From the NCBI RefSeq assembly GCF_014773265.1, contig NZ_JACWMY010000002.1:644947-708946 (forward strand): a stretch of DNA of 64,000 nucleotides, read 5' to 3'. Position numbers and translations under genes: made by a program. The DNA is from Mucilaginibacter pankratovii. GTDB lineage: Bacteria > Bacteroidota > Bacteroidia > Sphingobacteriales > Sphingobacteriaceae. The notes under the pieces are model-generated. The model was not told where the DNA came from. It was given only the letters and a program-made list of their open reading frames with translations, and did not search any database. Below are positions 17,016 through 26,076 of this stretch, in pieces. Positions within the stretch are counted from its first letter, which is position 1, and each line of letters begins with the position of its first letter.

Positions 17016-18668
17016 ATGACCACATTTTTAACTCATTCCCTCGAAGCGCTTAAATCTGCTGTACTTTTAAGTTCGGGCTTTAAAAGCATTGCTCCCGGCG
17101 ATTGTAAAGTGATCTCTCTTAAAGTATTCGAGCGTACTAAACACAGTATAAGCGAAACTACGCTAAAGCGTGTATACGGTTTTGCGTACAGCAAATTCCG
17201 CCCCTCGTTGTTCACTATAGAAACAATGGCCAAATACTGCGGCTACGAAGGTTGGGATGATTTTTGCCTTAAGCAGGAAATACAACACGCAGGCAACAAC
17301 CCAACAAACGCCAACTGGGAAACCCTAAAACAAAATGCTGCCAAAATAACCAACTTTACCGTGCAGGCGCTGCAAAACAAAGCAGGTATACCATACGCTC
17401 AAACCATACAACGGGAATTTATCGACCGCCACTTTGCTGCTTTTTCGCGAGGCGATCATACCGCAACCGTGCTATCGGCACCGGCAGGCTATGGCAAAAC
17501 TATAGCGCTTTGCCATTGGGTGGAAGAAGCACTGGCGCTAAACGCATCGGGTATAACTAACGATGTTGTATTGTTTTTTAGCAGCAGCGCGCTGATGAAT
17601 GTTTTTTTAAGTGGCCGTAGCCTTAACGACTGGCTTTTGGGATTACTCGGGTACGCTACCGACGTAGACCTTCGGTCGCTTTTTGATAACGACCGCCGCA
17701 AGGAAGGTAATTTTTACCTGATAATAGACGGCCTGGACGATCATTCCTACAAATCGGAGCAATTTCAGCTATTACTTAGCCAGGTAAATGATATCGCCGC
17801 TTTACACCAAAATACCGGCTGGTTTAAGCTGATACTTACTATGCGTGCCGCAACCTGGGTAAACAATAAACATCAGCTGCAAAACAATCCGGATAACTGG
17901 TATACGGCTTTCACCGCCAATAACAGCCACCTGGAAATTAACGTGCCGTTATTTAGCGCCGCTGAAATAAAGGAGCTGTGCAAAAAGATAAACCCCGGAG
18001 AGGAGGTTTGTTTAGCTGAAGATATTGCCGAAAATTTTAATCATCCATTATATTTCCAATTTTACTACAAACAACATAAAGACGATTTTTCACTTAACAA
18101 TATCAACCATGTTTGTTTGTATGAGCTGCTCTCTGCATTTGTTTTAAACAAAGTTTACCTGGGGCCGTATTCGGCTGATAAGCTACTGTTACTGACCGCG
18201 CTGGTGGAATTAATGGACTTTAAAAACGGTGTATTTGAGGTTGACAAACTAAAAGTAAACGGCCTGATAAAACAATGCGCACCGGCTTATCATGACCTGT
18301 TAAGCGTTGGTTTTTTAAGAGAATTAAATACCAGTGCCAATCTGCAGTATCATACTGTTGTGGAGTTTGTAAACAGTAATTTTTTAGAGCTAACCATAGC
18401 CAAAGCCTTACTGCAGAAAAACAACAATGCCTTCGACAGTAAACTTATAGCGCAAATTAATACCAGTTTTGCTAATGAGCAGCGCAGGTTTGGAATATTA
18501 AAATGGTGTGTGATATATGTCACCAAAAGCGGGCAGCAAAATAACCTGGATGTACTTGCGAATGCGCTGTTAACCCCTTGCCAAAAATCGGAGCTGCTGC
18601 AGTTTTTAAGCGAACTTTTTGAGAAAACAGGCTCACCAATGATAAACGCCGAAGTGCTTATTAATTAA
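17016..18668 (+). CDS. STAND/NACHT-like P-loop ATPase with N-terminal HTH-like domain
   Basis: A 550-residue protein. Residues 1-95 form a compact domain with SISETTLKRVYGFAYS and IETMAKYCGYEGWDDFC, resembling a small helix-turn-helix module. A P-loop NTPase follows: Walker A SAPAGYGKT near residues 153-161, Walker B FYLIIDGLDDHS near 232-243, and a sensor-like ILTMRAATW. The C-terminal 250 residues are helical and include a probable winged-helix stretch. There is no membrane segment. Signal-transducing ATPases of this layout act as regulators or as abortive-infection defences; which applies is not decidable here. The gene stands near a small hypothetical gene. Confidence 0.75.
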   Translation: MTTFLTHSLEALKSAVLLSSGFKSIAPGDCKVISLKVFERTKHSISETTLKRVYGFAYSKFRPSLFTIETMAKYCGYEGWDDFCLKQEIQHAGNNPTNANWETLKQNAAKITNFTVQALQNKAGIPYAQTIQREFIDRHFAAFSRGDHTATVLSAPAGYGKTIALCHWVEEALALNASGITNDVVLFFSSSALMNVFLSGRSLNDWLLGLLGYATDVDLRSLFDNDRRKEGNFYLIIDGLDDHSYKSEQFQLLLSQVNDIAALHQNTGWFKLILTMRAATWVNNKHQLQNNPDNWYTAFTANNSHLEINVPLFSAAEIKELCKKINPGEEVCLAEDIAENFNHPLYFQFYYKQHKDDFSLNNINHVCLYELLSAFVLNKVYLGPYSADKLLLLTALVELMDFKNGVFEVDKLKVNGLIKQCAPAYHDLLSVGFLRELNTSANLQYHTVVEFVNSNFLELTIAKALLQKNNNAFDSKLIAQINTSFANEQRRFGILKWCVIYVTKSGQQNNLDVLANALLTPCQKSELLQFLSELFEKTGSPMINAEVLIN

Positions 18669-18686
18669 AAAAGGCCATTGCCGGCT

Positions 18687-19133
18687 TTAAAACTTAAAGA
18701 AAAACACCACCAACTGCAGCACTATATTGCCATACACGCCAGCCAGCACATCATCCATCATCACCCCTGCCCCACCGGGTAAGGCTTCCATTTTGCGGAT
18801 ACCAAGAGGCTTTAAAATATCAAAAAAACGGAACAGCACCAGGCCTGCCAACAGCAAGTAAAGATTTGCCGGGATGAATAACATGGTCACCAACATACCC
18901 GCTACTTCGTCTATCACCACACGATAGCTGTCTTTACCCCATTCGGGTTCTACTTTGTTGCCAACATAAATACCCAGGAAGGTAATGAGTACCGTAACTA
19001 AAAATAAGATATAGGAAGGGTAAATATTCAGCTGCCATATTGCCCAGATAAGCGGGCAGGTTACAATGGCTGCAAGCGTACCGCCGCCCTTTATGTAGCC
19101 TATCCCAAATATGGATGCGATCAGTTTATTCAT
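18687..19133 (-). CDS. pgpA: Phosphatidylglycerophosphatase A
   Basis: A 148-residue membrane protein. Family signatures are GIGYIKGGGTLAA at the N-terminus, VIDEVAGMLVTM in the centre and FRFFDILKPLGIRKMEALPG followed by GVMMDDVLAGVYGN at the C-terminus, with the conserved acidic residues present. It converts phosphatidylglycerol phosphate to phosphatidylglycerol in the inner membrane. It is the last gene of the leftward ter-type operon, 11 bases after the TerC stop. Confidence 0.92.
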   Translation of the reverse strand: MNKLIASIFGIGYIKGGGTLAAIVTCPLIWAIWQLNIYPSYILFLVTVLITFLGIYVGNKVEPEWGKDSYRVVIDEVAGMLVTMLFIPANLYLLLAGLVLFRFFDILKPLGIRKMEALPGGAGVMMDDVLAGVYGNIVLQLVVFFFKF

Positions 19134-19144
19134 ACCCCCGGTAC

Positions 19145-19963
19145 TTAGCTTTTATTTAAAACATCTTCCGCAGCTTCAGCAACTTCAGGTTCTATCGTAT
19201 GTTTTTTAGGGAAGTTAAACAGCAGGGAAGTAATAACAGGGATCAGGAAGATAGCTACAGTAAATACCGATACGGCAATATCCGCAGTTTCGCCTTCCAT
19301 AAATTTAGAGAACGGTGTCTCGGGATAAAAGTGGATGTATAAAGATGATGTGAGTTTAATCCCCAATACCCCAATCACAATAAAAGCAACGGTTTCTAAA
19401 AAGGTGAATTTCTCCATCAGCTTTACAAATGCCTGTGCCACAAAACGCATGGCCAATATACCGATGAACACCCCTGTATAGATCAGGAACACGTGATCGG
19501 TAAAGGCGACGGCGGCAAATACGTTATCTATAGAGAACGCAAGATCCATCAACTCTACCAATGCAACGGTTGCCCAAAAGGTGCCTATCAACCCAACGGT
19601 TGATTTGTACAGCCAGTTTTTTTCTTTATCAACGCTTTCAGCCTCGCCTGCTTCTTTGGTTTGTAGTTTGCCTTTAAAGTAGTCGAAAGCGAGGTATAAC
19701 AGGTAAAGTCCGCCCAGTGGTTTCAACCACCATATTTTTACCAGCCATGCGGCTAAAAACAAACATACGCCGCGCAGCACATAAGCGCCAATAATACCAT
19801 ATTTAAGTGCCCTGCTGCGCTGTTTTGGTGGCAGATCTATCACCATAGTAGCCAGCACCGCGGCGTTATCCACCGAAAGTAGGCTCTCGATAACGATCAG
19901 GTTCAGTACAATCAGTAAACCAGCTTTAATATCTTCCCCAAGCAGGGTGTGTAAAATATCCAT
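19145..19963 (-). CDS. TerC-family integral membrane protein
   Basis: A 272-residue protein with about eight membrane segments. TerC hallmarks are LLSVDNAAVLATMV in the first helix pair and ELMDLAFSIDNVFAAVAFT in the second, each with an acidic residue inside a helix. Members are linked to tellurite resistance and to metal (manganese) export. It sits inside a ter-type operon, 12 bases after the 325-residue unknown protein, which suggests joint function. Confidence 0.92.
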   Translation of the reverse strand: MDILHTLLGEDIKAGLLIVLNLIVIESLLSVDNAAVLATMVIDLPPKQRSRALKYGIIGAYVLRGVCLFLAAWLVKIWWLKPLGGLYLLYLAFDYFKGKLQTKEAGEAESVDKEKNWLYKSTVGLIGTFWATVALVELMDLAFSIDNVFAAVAFTDHVFLIYTGVFIGILAMRFVAQAFVKLMEKFTFLETVAFIVIGVLGIKLTSSLYIHFYPETPFSKFMEGETADIAVSVFTVAIFLIPVITSLLFNFPKKHTIEPEVAEAAEDVLNKS

Positions 19964-19975
19964 ATATAGGTCTTA

Positions 19976-20953
19976 TTAAATTAAATCGGTATTAAGCATT
20001 GTTTTTAAAATGTTTGCCTGCACATCAAAGCTATTCATATGCTGCAGAAAATCAACATCGGCAATTTTTTTATAATCCTCATCCAAAAGGTTTATCACCT
20101 CTGCCGGCAGGTGCGTTTTCATTACGCCGGCGCTGCTTTGCAGCCTTACATTCTTATCCAGCAACTCCTGCATCACCCGCTCTTTTTTGGAAAGCTTACT
20201 CTGATGCGAAATACTGCCAATTTTAGCGATATCGCAAAATAAAAAAATATTATTTGAGGGCGAATATAGAAAGTACAGGGCTACTTCCGTGAATTTATAA
20301 ACTTCTATGGTAATGTCTCCGGTTTTTAAGCCTGCATAAAATTCTATCTTAAAACCGTGCTTGTTTAGTTTCCCCATCAGCTTTCGCTGAATGGTGGCGT
20401 ATTTATCCGTGTACAGGTCGGCCGGGTTGTAACGAAGCAGCTCATCCAGCAATTCGACCGGGATCTCCGAAAAGTAATCGGGCGCGTACCGCGAACTGAA
20501 AAGGTTGATATTTTTGGCGAAAGGATAATCCTCCAGATCGTTGGAAAGCACCTCGAACAACTTGCGCAGGCTTTGGCTCATCTTTAGCGCCTGCCGTTGT
20601 TTATCGTTGGCAAAATCGTTCTCGCTAAAAATGGTATCGTCCATCTGCCCTATCAGCTCGTTGTTTAGCTGAACTTCATCCAACATTAAGTCGGCCCGGC
20701 TCTCGTTGTTTTTCTTGATCTTTTTCAGCAGATCTATTAGGGTAACAGTAAACTGGAGATGAAACAACTCCAGTTTATTGATATCCAGATCGGGATTGGT
20801 TGCAAATAACTGGTGGATTACTTGGGTACGCAGATAAATTTTATAAATGATATCGTTATTAAAGAACACCGTAAGCAACTGCAGTTTGCTGATGGTACGG
20901 GTAGATTCATTTAAAATATTTATCCTGTTTTCATCCATCAATAGTAAGCCCAT
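19976..20953 (-). CDS. Uncharacterised protein of the ter operon
   Basis: A 325-residue soluble, charged, mainly helical protein in its first two thirds, with a more beta-rich part near HGFKIEFYAGLKTGDITIEV and LYFLYSPSNNIFLFCDIAKI. No recognised domain. The ATG at 20951-20953 is used, but ATG 20936-20938 (MDENRINILNES) is equally possible. It is tightly spaced with terC downstream and lies in the same direction as telA and the terD genes, so a role in the Ter membrane-stress system is likely but unproven. Confidence 0.7.
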   Translation of the reverse strand: MGLLLMDENRINILNESTRTISKLQLLTVFFNNDIIYKIYLRTQVIHQLFATNPDLDINKLELFHLQFTVTLIDLLKKIKKNNESRADLMLDEVQLNNELIGQMDDTIFSENDFANDKQRQALKMSQSLRKLFEVLSNDLEDYPFAKNINLFSSRYAPDYFSEIPVELLDELLRYNPADLYTDKYATIQRKLMGKLNKHGFKIEFYAGLKTGDITIEVYKFTEVALYFLYSPSNNIFLFCDIAKIGSISHQSKLSKKERVMQELLDKNVRLQSSAGVMKTHLPAEVINLLDEDYKKIADVDFLQHMNSFDVQANILKTMLNTDLI

Positions 20954-21042
20954 TTAAAATGTAAAAATACAAAAATACTATCGTAGGCACTTATCAGATT
21001 TTAAATAGGAAAAAGGTGGTGCGCTAAGCCAAATAAAATATA

Positions 21043-21723
21043 TCAATTAAATTTCTGCAGGGAAACAATTTCATCCGGCCTCCGCAGTGGATATAAGAAA
21101 CGGTGCTCAATATGCTGGAGCCCTTGATACCCCCATTTACCATCAACCAATTCTTGAAGATCGAAATACCTCTCTTCGTTATTTACGATTCCTAATAACA
21201 CAAGCGTTACCAGTGGATTCAGCAATTGCTTGTTTACAAGCTTTGCCCAAATAAGTCCGTCATCCGGATGTTTATTGATAATATAATTGCCTACCAGCAC
21301 AATGAAATTTAACTTATACTTATTAAAAGCTTTTTTCTTTTTTAATAATTTGCATATCTCATCAAGGTCTGACGGTTGCGTTAATTCATTTTCATATTTA
21401 GCTACATACTTTAACAGATCGTTATTCAGCACTTCTTGAAACTGAAGCAGATTTTCAAACTTTTCTTTGTTTGCAAAGTAAAAATCGTTGATTTTCTCGT
21501 TTGTAGGATAATAGCAATCTGTTCGCCATTTTTCCAACAAAACCGTGTCCTTGGCTGCCAGGCATTTTGCGAACGGATTGATTGGCATTACTAAATATGT
21601 TCCATCACTCAATTTGTAAACCGTGCTTAGGTTGAAATAAACGCGCTCTACAACCTCGCCATCCATATGGGATTTCAGCTCGTTTGCTTCAGGCCAATTA
21701 AGTATATTGTAGTTCGTTTGCAT
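21043..21723 (-). CDS. Hypothetical protein in the ter operon
   Basis: A 226-residue protein beginning MQTNYNILNWPEANELKSHM. The N-terminal part (VVERVYFNLSTVYKLSDGTY) looks like a small beta-rich domain; the rest is helical and Lys-rich (LKKKKAFNKYKL). There is no signal peptide or membrane segment and no family was recognised. It is separated from telA by a palindromic repeat of about 130 bases, so it could be a later insertion into the operon or be read by read-through. Confidence 0.65.
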   Translation of the reverse strand: MQTNYNILNWPEANELKSHMDGEVVERVYFNLSTVYKLSDGTYLVMPINPFAKCLAAKDTVLLEKWRTDCYYPTNEKINDFYFANKEKFENLLQFQEVLNNDLLKYVAKYENELTQPSDLDEICKLLKKKKAFNKYKLNFIVLVGNYIINKHPDDGLIWAKLVNKQLLNPLVTLVLLGIVNNEERYFDLQELVDGKWGYQGLQHIEHRFLYPLRRPDEIVSLQKFN

Positions 21724-21828
21724 TGCGAATTATAATAGAAGAGCGTTGCTTGTTAGCACGAGAAGCCTTTTCCGATTGCCCTACCCGTCATTCTCGCGCC
21801 ATTGGTGTTTCCTATCGCTCGCATATTT

Positions 21829-21956
21829 GACTCACCCCGACGGCACTATCGTGCGTCGACCCTCTCTGCTTCGCAAAGAGGGTGAAGAGATTGAATAAAA
21901 ATACCCCCAATGTCTCCCCTTCTTTGCGCAGCAGAGAGGGGGCGGGGGATGAGTCG
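21829..21956. repeat. Palindromic intergenic element inside the ter operon
   Basis: The outer arms gactcaccccgacg and cgggggatgagtc are near reverse complements, and the inner arms cctctctgcttcgcaaagag (21860-21879) and ctttgcgcagcagagagg (21922-21939) pair almost perfectly. The core ctcacccc...cctctc is like that of the element at 4103-4274. No open frame. Confidence 0.65.
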
Positions 21957-21996
21957 CCTGGCGACGCATACGTGAAAAAGCCTTTCCCCTATTAGT

Positions 21997-23145
21997 TTAA
22001 CTCACATTGGCCACGTTCTTCTTCAGTTCCGATTCCAAATTCTGCAATTCGGTGTTCAGTACCCTGCGGTTTTGCGTGCCTTCATCATGTATACGCTTTA
22101 CCTCTGTAAGCGTCTCAATCAGCGAAGCCGTGGTGCGTTTTAAAGTCTCTAACGAAACTACGGTTTTTTCGTTTTCCCGTGCAACTTCTATGCTGTTTTG
22201 CTTCAGCAAATCGGCATTTTTTTGCAAAATGGTGTTCGTAGTGTCTGATATTTTCTTTTGCATCTCCACATTTTCCTTTTGCCTGTTCAAAGCAACGGCA
22301 ATGGTTAATTGGTTTTTCCAAACCGGGATAGTGGTTGATACAATGGACTGCGCTTTCTCGGCAATAGTAGTATTGTTGTTCTGTACAATTCTTATCTGCG
22401 CCAGCGACTGCATCATAATAAAGCGCACCACCTTCAGGTCGGCAAGGCGTTTATCCAGGCGATTTACAAAATCGCGCAGGTCGGCAATTTCGTAATCCTC
22501 GTAAGCAGCCGGGTTGCCATCCATCACGGCAAGCTGCTCGTTCAGTTCGTTGTATTTCAACTGGCCCGAGATAATAAGCTCTTCCATCTGGTGGATGTAG
22601 GTAACGTTACTATCAAACATGGTTTGCAGCGATGCATTATCTTTTAATGAGTTTACGCGACCAGCCTTAACCTTATTCACAATTTTATCGATGTTGTTTA
22701 CCACGGTATCATACTTGGCAAACAACTTTTTGGTATCCATTACGATACTTTTTAAAAACGGAATGGCGGAGATGAATTTGGTGAACGCGCTTTGGTTCAG
22801 TTCATCCACATCAATATAATTCAGCTCATGAAGCAGATCGGTAATTAACGTGCCCACCTCGCCCGAGTTGTAGGTACGCACCGATGTTAAGAACGTATTG
22901 CTGTAACGCTCCATCGAATTCTGCACCTCGGTACCGTAGTTCAGTATCGAGTTTACGTCCTTCGGGTCGATGGTTTTAGCAATCTCTTTAAACTTTGTTT
23001 CCTCGGCCGGGGTAATAGTGGTAAGGTCTACCGTACCATCCTTGGCCAATTTTACCGGCGTGGTTGTACCCGGCGCCGGTTGAGGCGGCAGGTTCAGGTC
23101 CGGCATGTTCAAATTCAACTCGTTATTGCTTGGGTTAGTTTCCAT
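21997..23145 (-). CDS. TelA-family toxic anion resistance protein
   Basis: A 382-residue soluble protein, helical throughout. The N-terminal 50 residues are Pro/Thr-rich. The TelA core includes IDPKDVNSILNYGTEVQNSM, FLKSIVMDTKKLFAKYDTV and the C-terminal coiled coil TLKRTTASLIETLTEVKRIH. The family accompanies TerD proteins in resistance to tellurite and other stresses. It lies 28 bases downstream of the second terD gene in the same operon. Confidence 0.88.
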   Translation of the reverse strand: METNPSNNELNLNMPDLNLPPQPAPGTTTPVKLAKDGTVDLTTITPAEETKFKEIAKTIDPKDVNSILNYGTEVQNSMERYSNTFLTSVRTYNSGEVGTLITDLLHELNYIDVDELNQSAFTKFISAIPFLKSIVMDTKKLFAKYDTVVNNIDKIVNKVKAGRVNSLKDNASLQTMFDSNVTYIHQMEELIISGQLKYNELNEQLAVMDGNPAAYEDYEIADLRDFVNRLDKRLADLKVVRFIMMQSLAQIRIVQNNNTTIAEKAQSIVSTTIPVWKNQLTIAVALNRQKENVEMQKKISDTTNTILQKNADLLKQNSIEVARENEKTVVSLETLKRTTASLIETLTEVKRIHDEGTQNRRVLNTELQNLESELKKNVANVS

Positions 23146-23173
23146 TTTGCTTAATGTTGATGCTGTTTACAGC

Positions 23174-23788
23174 TTATAAATAATTTTGTGTCACCGTTTT
23201 TACGGTTTCTTCCAGTTTGCGGTCTTTAGTTGGCTCACCAATGGCGTTAAATTTCCATTCGCCGTTCTTTTTGTAAAACACGCCCAACACCATAGATACA
23301 TGACCCTTAAAGGCGGCGCCGTTAGCGATATCATACTTTGCGAAAATTTCGGTAACGCGTTTTGGCGTACCCTCGTAAATGCGGATAGAGGCGAAAGGTA
23401 TATCACCAAAATCCTGCCCGCGGAAACTGTTCAGTACAAAGGCAACATAGGTTACTGCCGGGCTTAAACGCGAAAAATCTACCGTAATAACTTCGTTATC
23501 TATGCCATCATCACCGCCCATATCGCCGGTTAGGTCATCGCCACTGTGGCGTACCGATTGGTCTTTAGATTTTAAGTTACCGAAGTAAACTACTTCTAAA
23601 AGCCTTTTTTGATCATCGTACAAAGCGCAGCTGGCATCCAGATCCACCGCTTCTTTGGTGCTGCCAAAGCCAAAAAGGCCTTTCTTTTCTATAGCGCCCC
23701 AGTTAATACCTACACATATATTTTGCAGCTTGGCACCATCCGATTTTTCGAGGCTGATGCGCTGTCCTTTTTGAAGATTAATGGCCAT
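23174..23788 (-). CDS. terD: TerD-family stress protein
   Basis: A 204-residue protein starting at the ATG at 23786-23788 (MAINLQKGQRISLEKSDGA). The frame is open further upstream, but that part is translated from intergenic repeat DNA. TerD hallmarks are VDLDASCALYDDQKRLLEV, GDDLTGDMGGDDGIDNEVI (calcium-binding acidic loop) and FAKYDIANG. TerD proteins are calcium-binding beta-sandwich proteins of the Ter stress system. A paralogue lies directly upstream. Confidence 0.92.
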   Translation of the reverse strand: MAINLQKGQRISLEKSDGAKLQNICVGINWGAIEKKGLFGFGSTKEAVDLDASCALYDDQKRLLEVVYFGNLKSKDQSVRHSGDDLTGDMGGDDGIDNEVITVDFSRLSPAVTYVAFVLNSFRGQDFGDIPFASIRIYEGTPKRVTEIFAKYDIANGAAFKGHVSMVLGVFYKKNGEWKFNAIGEPTKDRKLEETVKTVTQNYL

Positions 23789-23802
23789 CTTGTTGTTTTT
23801 AT

Positions 23803-23897
23803 GAGTTGTGAGTAGTGAATGGTGAGTAGTTAATAGAGAGTGGTGAACAGTTAATGGTATTGATTTTGGCAACCACTCACCACTCCCTACTCACTAA
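23803..23897. repeat. Short gtgagtagt-type repeat cluster between the terD genes
   Basis: Variants of gtgagtagtgaatg occur in near-tandem from 23811, and the reverse complement form (ccactcaccactccctactc) occurs at 23874-23893, giving an imperfect inverted repeat around about 30 bases. Confidence 0.5.
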
Positions 23898-24448
23898 TTG
23901 TATTTATTCAAATAATCCTGCAGGCCACCTTTCATACCGGCGCCTACTGCTTCAAATTTCCATTTGTTATCGCGTTTGTAAATACGGCCAAATTCTACGG
24001 CTGTTTCTATCGAGAAATCTTCCTCCAGCTCGTATTTCAAGATGTCGGCACCGGTAGCTGCATCAGCAATACGGATGAACGAGTTACGCACCTGCCCAAA
24101 ATTTTGGCGGCGTGCTTCCGCCTCGTGTATGGTTACCACAACACAAATTTCGGTAACGCGGGGGTCTGCTTTAGACAGGTCGATTTTTATTTGCTCATCA
24201 TCGCCATCGCCCGCACCTGTGAGGTTGTCGCCGGCATGTTCTACAGCGCCATCCGGAGATTTAAGGTTGTTATAAAACACGAAGAACTCATCGGCTACTA
24301 ATTTTTTATTATCGCCCATAATGAAGATAGAAGCATCCAGGTCGAACGCTGCTCCGGTAGATGAACTGTTGGTATCCCAACCTAAACCTATAGTAAATTT
24401 AGGAGCGTCGATAGCTTCGCGCTGCCCCTTTTGAAGACTAATTGCCAT
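23894..24448 (-). CDS. terD: TerD-family stress protein (second copy)
   Basis: A 184-residue protein beginning MAISLQKGQREAIDAPKFT, with the TerD core: FDLDASIFIMGDNKKLVAD, GDNLTGAGDGDDEQIKIDL (calcium-binding loop), RNSFIRIADAATGADI and FEAVGAGMKGGLQDYLNKY. This version is close in length and motif to classical TerD/TerE. Its start overlaps the end of the PRTase gene by 11 bases, so translation is probably coupled. Confidence 0.93.
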   Translation of the reverse strand: MAISLQKGQREAIDAPKFTIGLGWDTNSSSTGAAFDLDASIFIMGDNKKLVADEFFVFYNNLKSPDGAVEHAGDNLTGAGDGDDEQIKIDLSKADPRVTEICVVVTIHEAEARRQNFGQVRNSFIRIADAATGADILKYELEEDFSIETAVEFGRIYKRDNKWKFEAVGAGMKGGLQDYLNKYN

Positions 24449-25283
24449 ATTCTATTAATTTATAATTATCTAAAAGTAAACGTTTTTTTATGTGATCCAG
24501 GTTTTGACGGTAAGCTTCGATGGTATGGTACCCGTTGCCTAAAGCCATATTATATAATTGTTCGGTAAATGTATTGTTTTGTTCCTGTATGAAAACACAA
24601 AAACTGTCAAAATCATAATTCAGCATGTATTTCACTATCCGTGTATTTATACAGAAATCCGCCGCTTTTATTATATCCTCTAAATGAAATATTGATTTTA
24701 CATGATGGTAGTTCAGCTGGTTCTCCACATTCGGGTGGATGCTTTTATTCACCAGTTCGGCAAAGTAAAGCATGTAAATATCATTGGTTAAACCGTACTC
24801 CTCTACCATTTTCATGATCATGCGCTCGTGGCTGCCGGTAATGCGGATATCATCCAGGAAGATGAGCGTTTTGCCTGCCAAAAAATCTTTATCGATGTGG
24901 AAGTGGTCGTTACCTATCAGCTTCATGCGCTGCTCGGCATCAAGCTCTCCATAGTCCTCTTTATAGGTGATGGTGCGGTGTACCTTTGCTTCCTGCGCTA
25001 CCGGGAAGTGATGCTGGGCCAGCCAGTGGTTCAACCTATAAACAAACCAATTCTTCATGGCGAAGGTGGCCGTTGGAATGAACGAATACGGACTCGAGAT
25101 CACCACAATTTGCTGCCGGATAGGGTTTACGGCCAAGCGTTGGGTTATAAAACCATCGGCCAGTGCCGTGCCGAATGACTTTGACACCCTGCCGTCGCCA
25201 AATTTAAAGCGACTATAGTCATCGGCGCTGAAACCAAAGCTATCGGTATTGTTTATATGATGTAATGAATAGGTAGCGTTCAT
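24438..25283 (-). CDS. Phosphoribosyltransferase-like protein of the ter operon
   Basis: A 281-residue protein with a PRTase-type loop TLIFLDDIRITGSHERM (hydrophobic strand, two Asp, then TG-S). The region before it (VVISSPYSFIPTATFAM) may form the hood. Phosphoribosyltransferases and HAD hydrolases are known companions of Ter systems, where they are proposed to make a nucleotide-like metabolite. Its ATG overlaps the HAD stop codon as TGATG, which indicates coupling. Confidence 0.82.
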   Translation of the reverse strand: MNATYSLHHINNTDSFGFSADDYSRFKFGDGRVSKSFGTALADGFITQRLAVNPIRQQIVVISSPYSFIPTATFAMKNWFVYRLNHWLAQHHFPVAQEAKVHRTITYKEDYGELDAEQRMKLIGNDHFHIDKDFLAGKTLIFLDDIRITGSHERMIMKMVEEYGLTNDIYMLYFAELVNKSIHPNVENQLNYHHVKSIFHLEDIIKAADFCINTRIVKYMLNYDFDSFCVFIQEQNNTFTEQLYNMALGNGYHTIEAYRQNLDHIKKRLLLDNYKLIEYGN

Positions 25284-25981
25284 CAGTTAATAAGGTTTAG
25301 GATGGTCTTTTTGTTCGAATTGATGAGCAGGCTATCTATCCCGATAGCTGTTGCAGGTACGATATCATTCTTTGGGTTATCACCAATATGGATGATATCC
25401 CCGAGCGGAGCACTTCTGCCCGGCCTGCAAATGTCGACATTGGTCAACATCAGCTTGAAGAAATCCTTGTTTGGTTTCGACATGCCCACTTCATCTGAAT
25501 ACAGCTGAAAATCAAAAAAATCATCCAGCTTATGCAACGCCAATACTTTTCTCAATGTTTTCCCGGTGATGTATCCTGTATTACTCAGTAAGCTAAAAGT
25601 GCTCTCACTGTTTTGTTTTAGATGCTGAAGGGACGAAAATGTTACACGGCTGTACAATGCGGGTGGATACTGAAATAATAACTCCTCCATTTTCAGGTGC
25701 AAATGGCCGGTATCTACATCATCAAAGTTTATATTACCATCGTGAATAAAATTGAGCACCATCAGGTACATTTCGTCGGCATCTATGTTTTTACCGCTCT
25801 TTTCGTTTACGGCGTTTACCATCAAGTCTACCTGGCGGAATATTTTGGCTACATCCTCTTCGGATTTGTGGAAAGCATTATGATGTGTATGGAAATATTT
25901 TGCCCGTTTCGCCTTGAAATCGGGATTGGATTTAATGAGTGTTAACCACAGGTCGAACGAATAGTGCTGATAGTAAGGCAT
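25283..25981 (-). CDS. HAD-superfamily hydrolase of the ter operon
   Basis: A 232-residue protein using the ATG at 25979-25981 (MPYYQHYSFDLWLTLIKSNP). HAD motif I is atypical at SFDLWLTLI (D-L-W-x-T-L), motif II is the TFSLLSNTGYITG region, and motifs III and IV are around EVGMSKPNKDFF and IIHIGDNPKNDIVPATAIG. It is the first gene of the ter operon and is coupled to the PRTase gene by a one-base stop/start overlap. Confidence 0.85.
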   Translation of the reverse strand: MPYYQHYSFDLWLTLIKSNPDFKAKRAKYFHTHHNAFHKSEEDVAKIFRQVDLMVNAVNEKSGKNIDADEMYLMVLNFIHDGNINFDDVDTGHLHLKMEELLFQYPPALYSRVTFSSLQHLKQNSESTFSLLSNTGYITGKTLRKVLALHKLDDFFDFQLYSDEVGMSKPNKDFFKLMLTNVDICRPGRSAPLGDIIHIGDNPKNDIVPATAIGIDSLLINSNKKTILNLIN

Positions 25982-26076
25982 GAGCAAAAATTTAGCATAA
26001 TTATGTAGTGTTTGTAAAATACAAACTAAAACGGCAAACACACATCATTAACAATTAATTAAGTATTAATCAATTG

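Noticed and set aside
23789..23872. N-terminal extension of the second terD frame (repeated VHHSLLTTHHSLLTT)
   Set aside because: It is translation of the intergenic gtgagtagt-type repeats; TerD proteins start at MAINLQKGQ.
23803..23897. Short repeats considered as a CRISPR array
   Set aside because: Units are degenerate, irregularly spaced and lack unique spacers; no cas genes are present.
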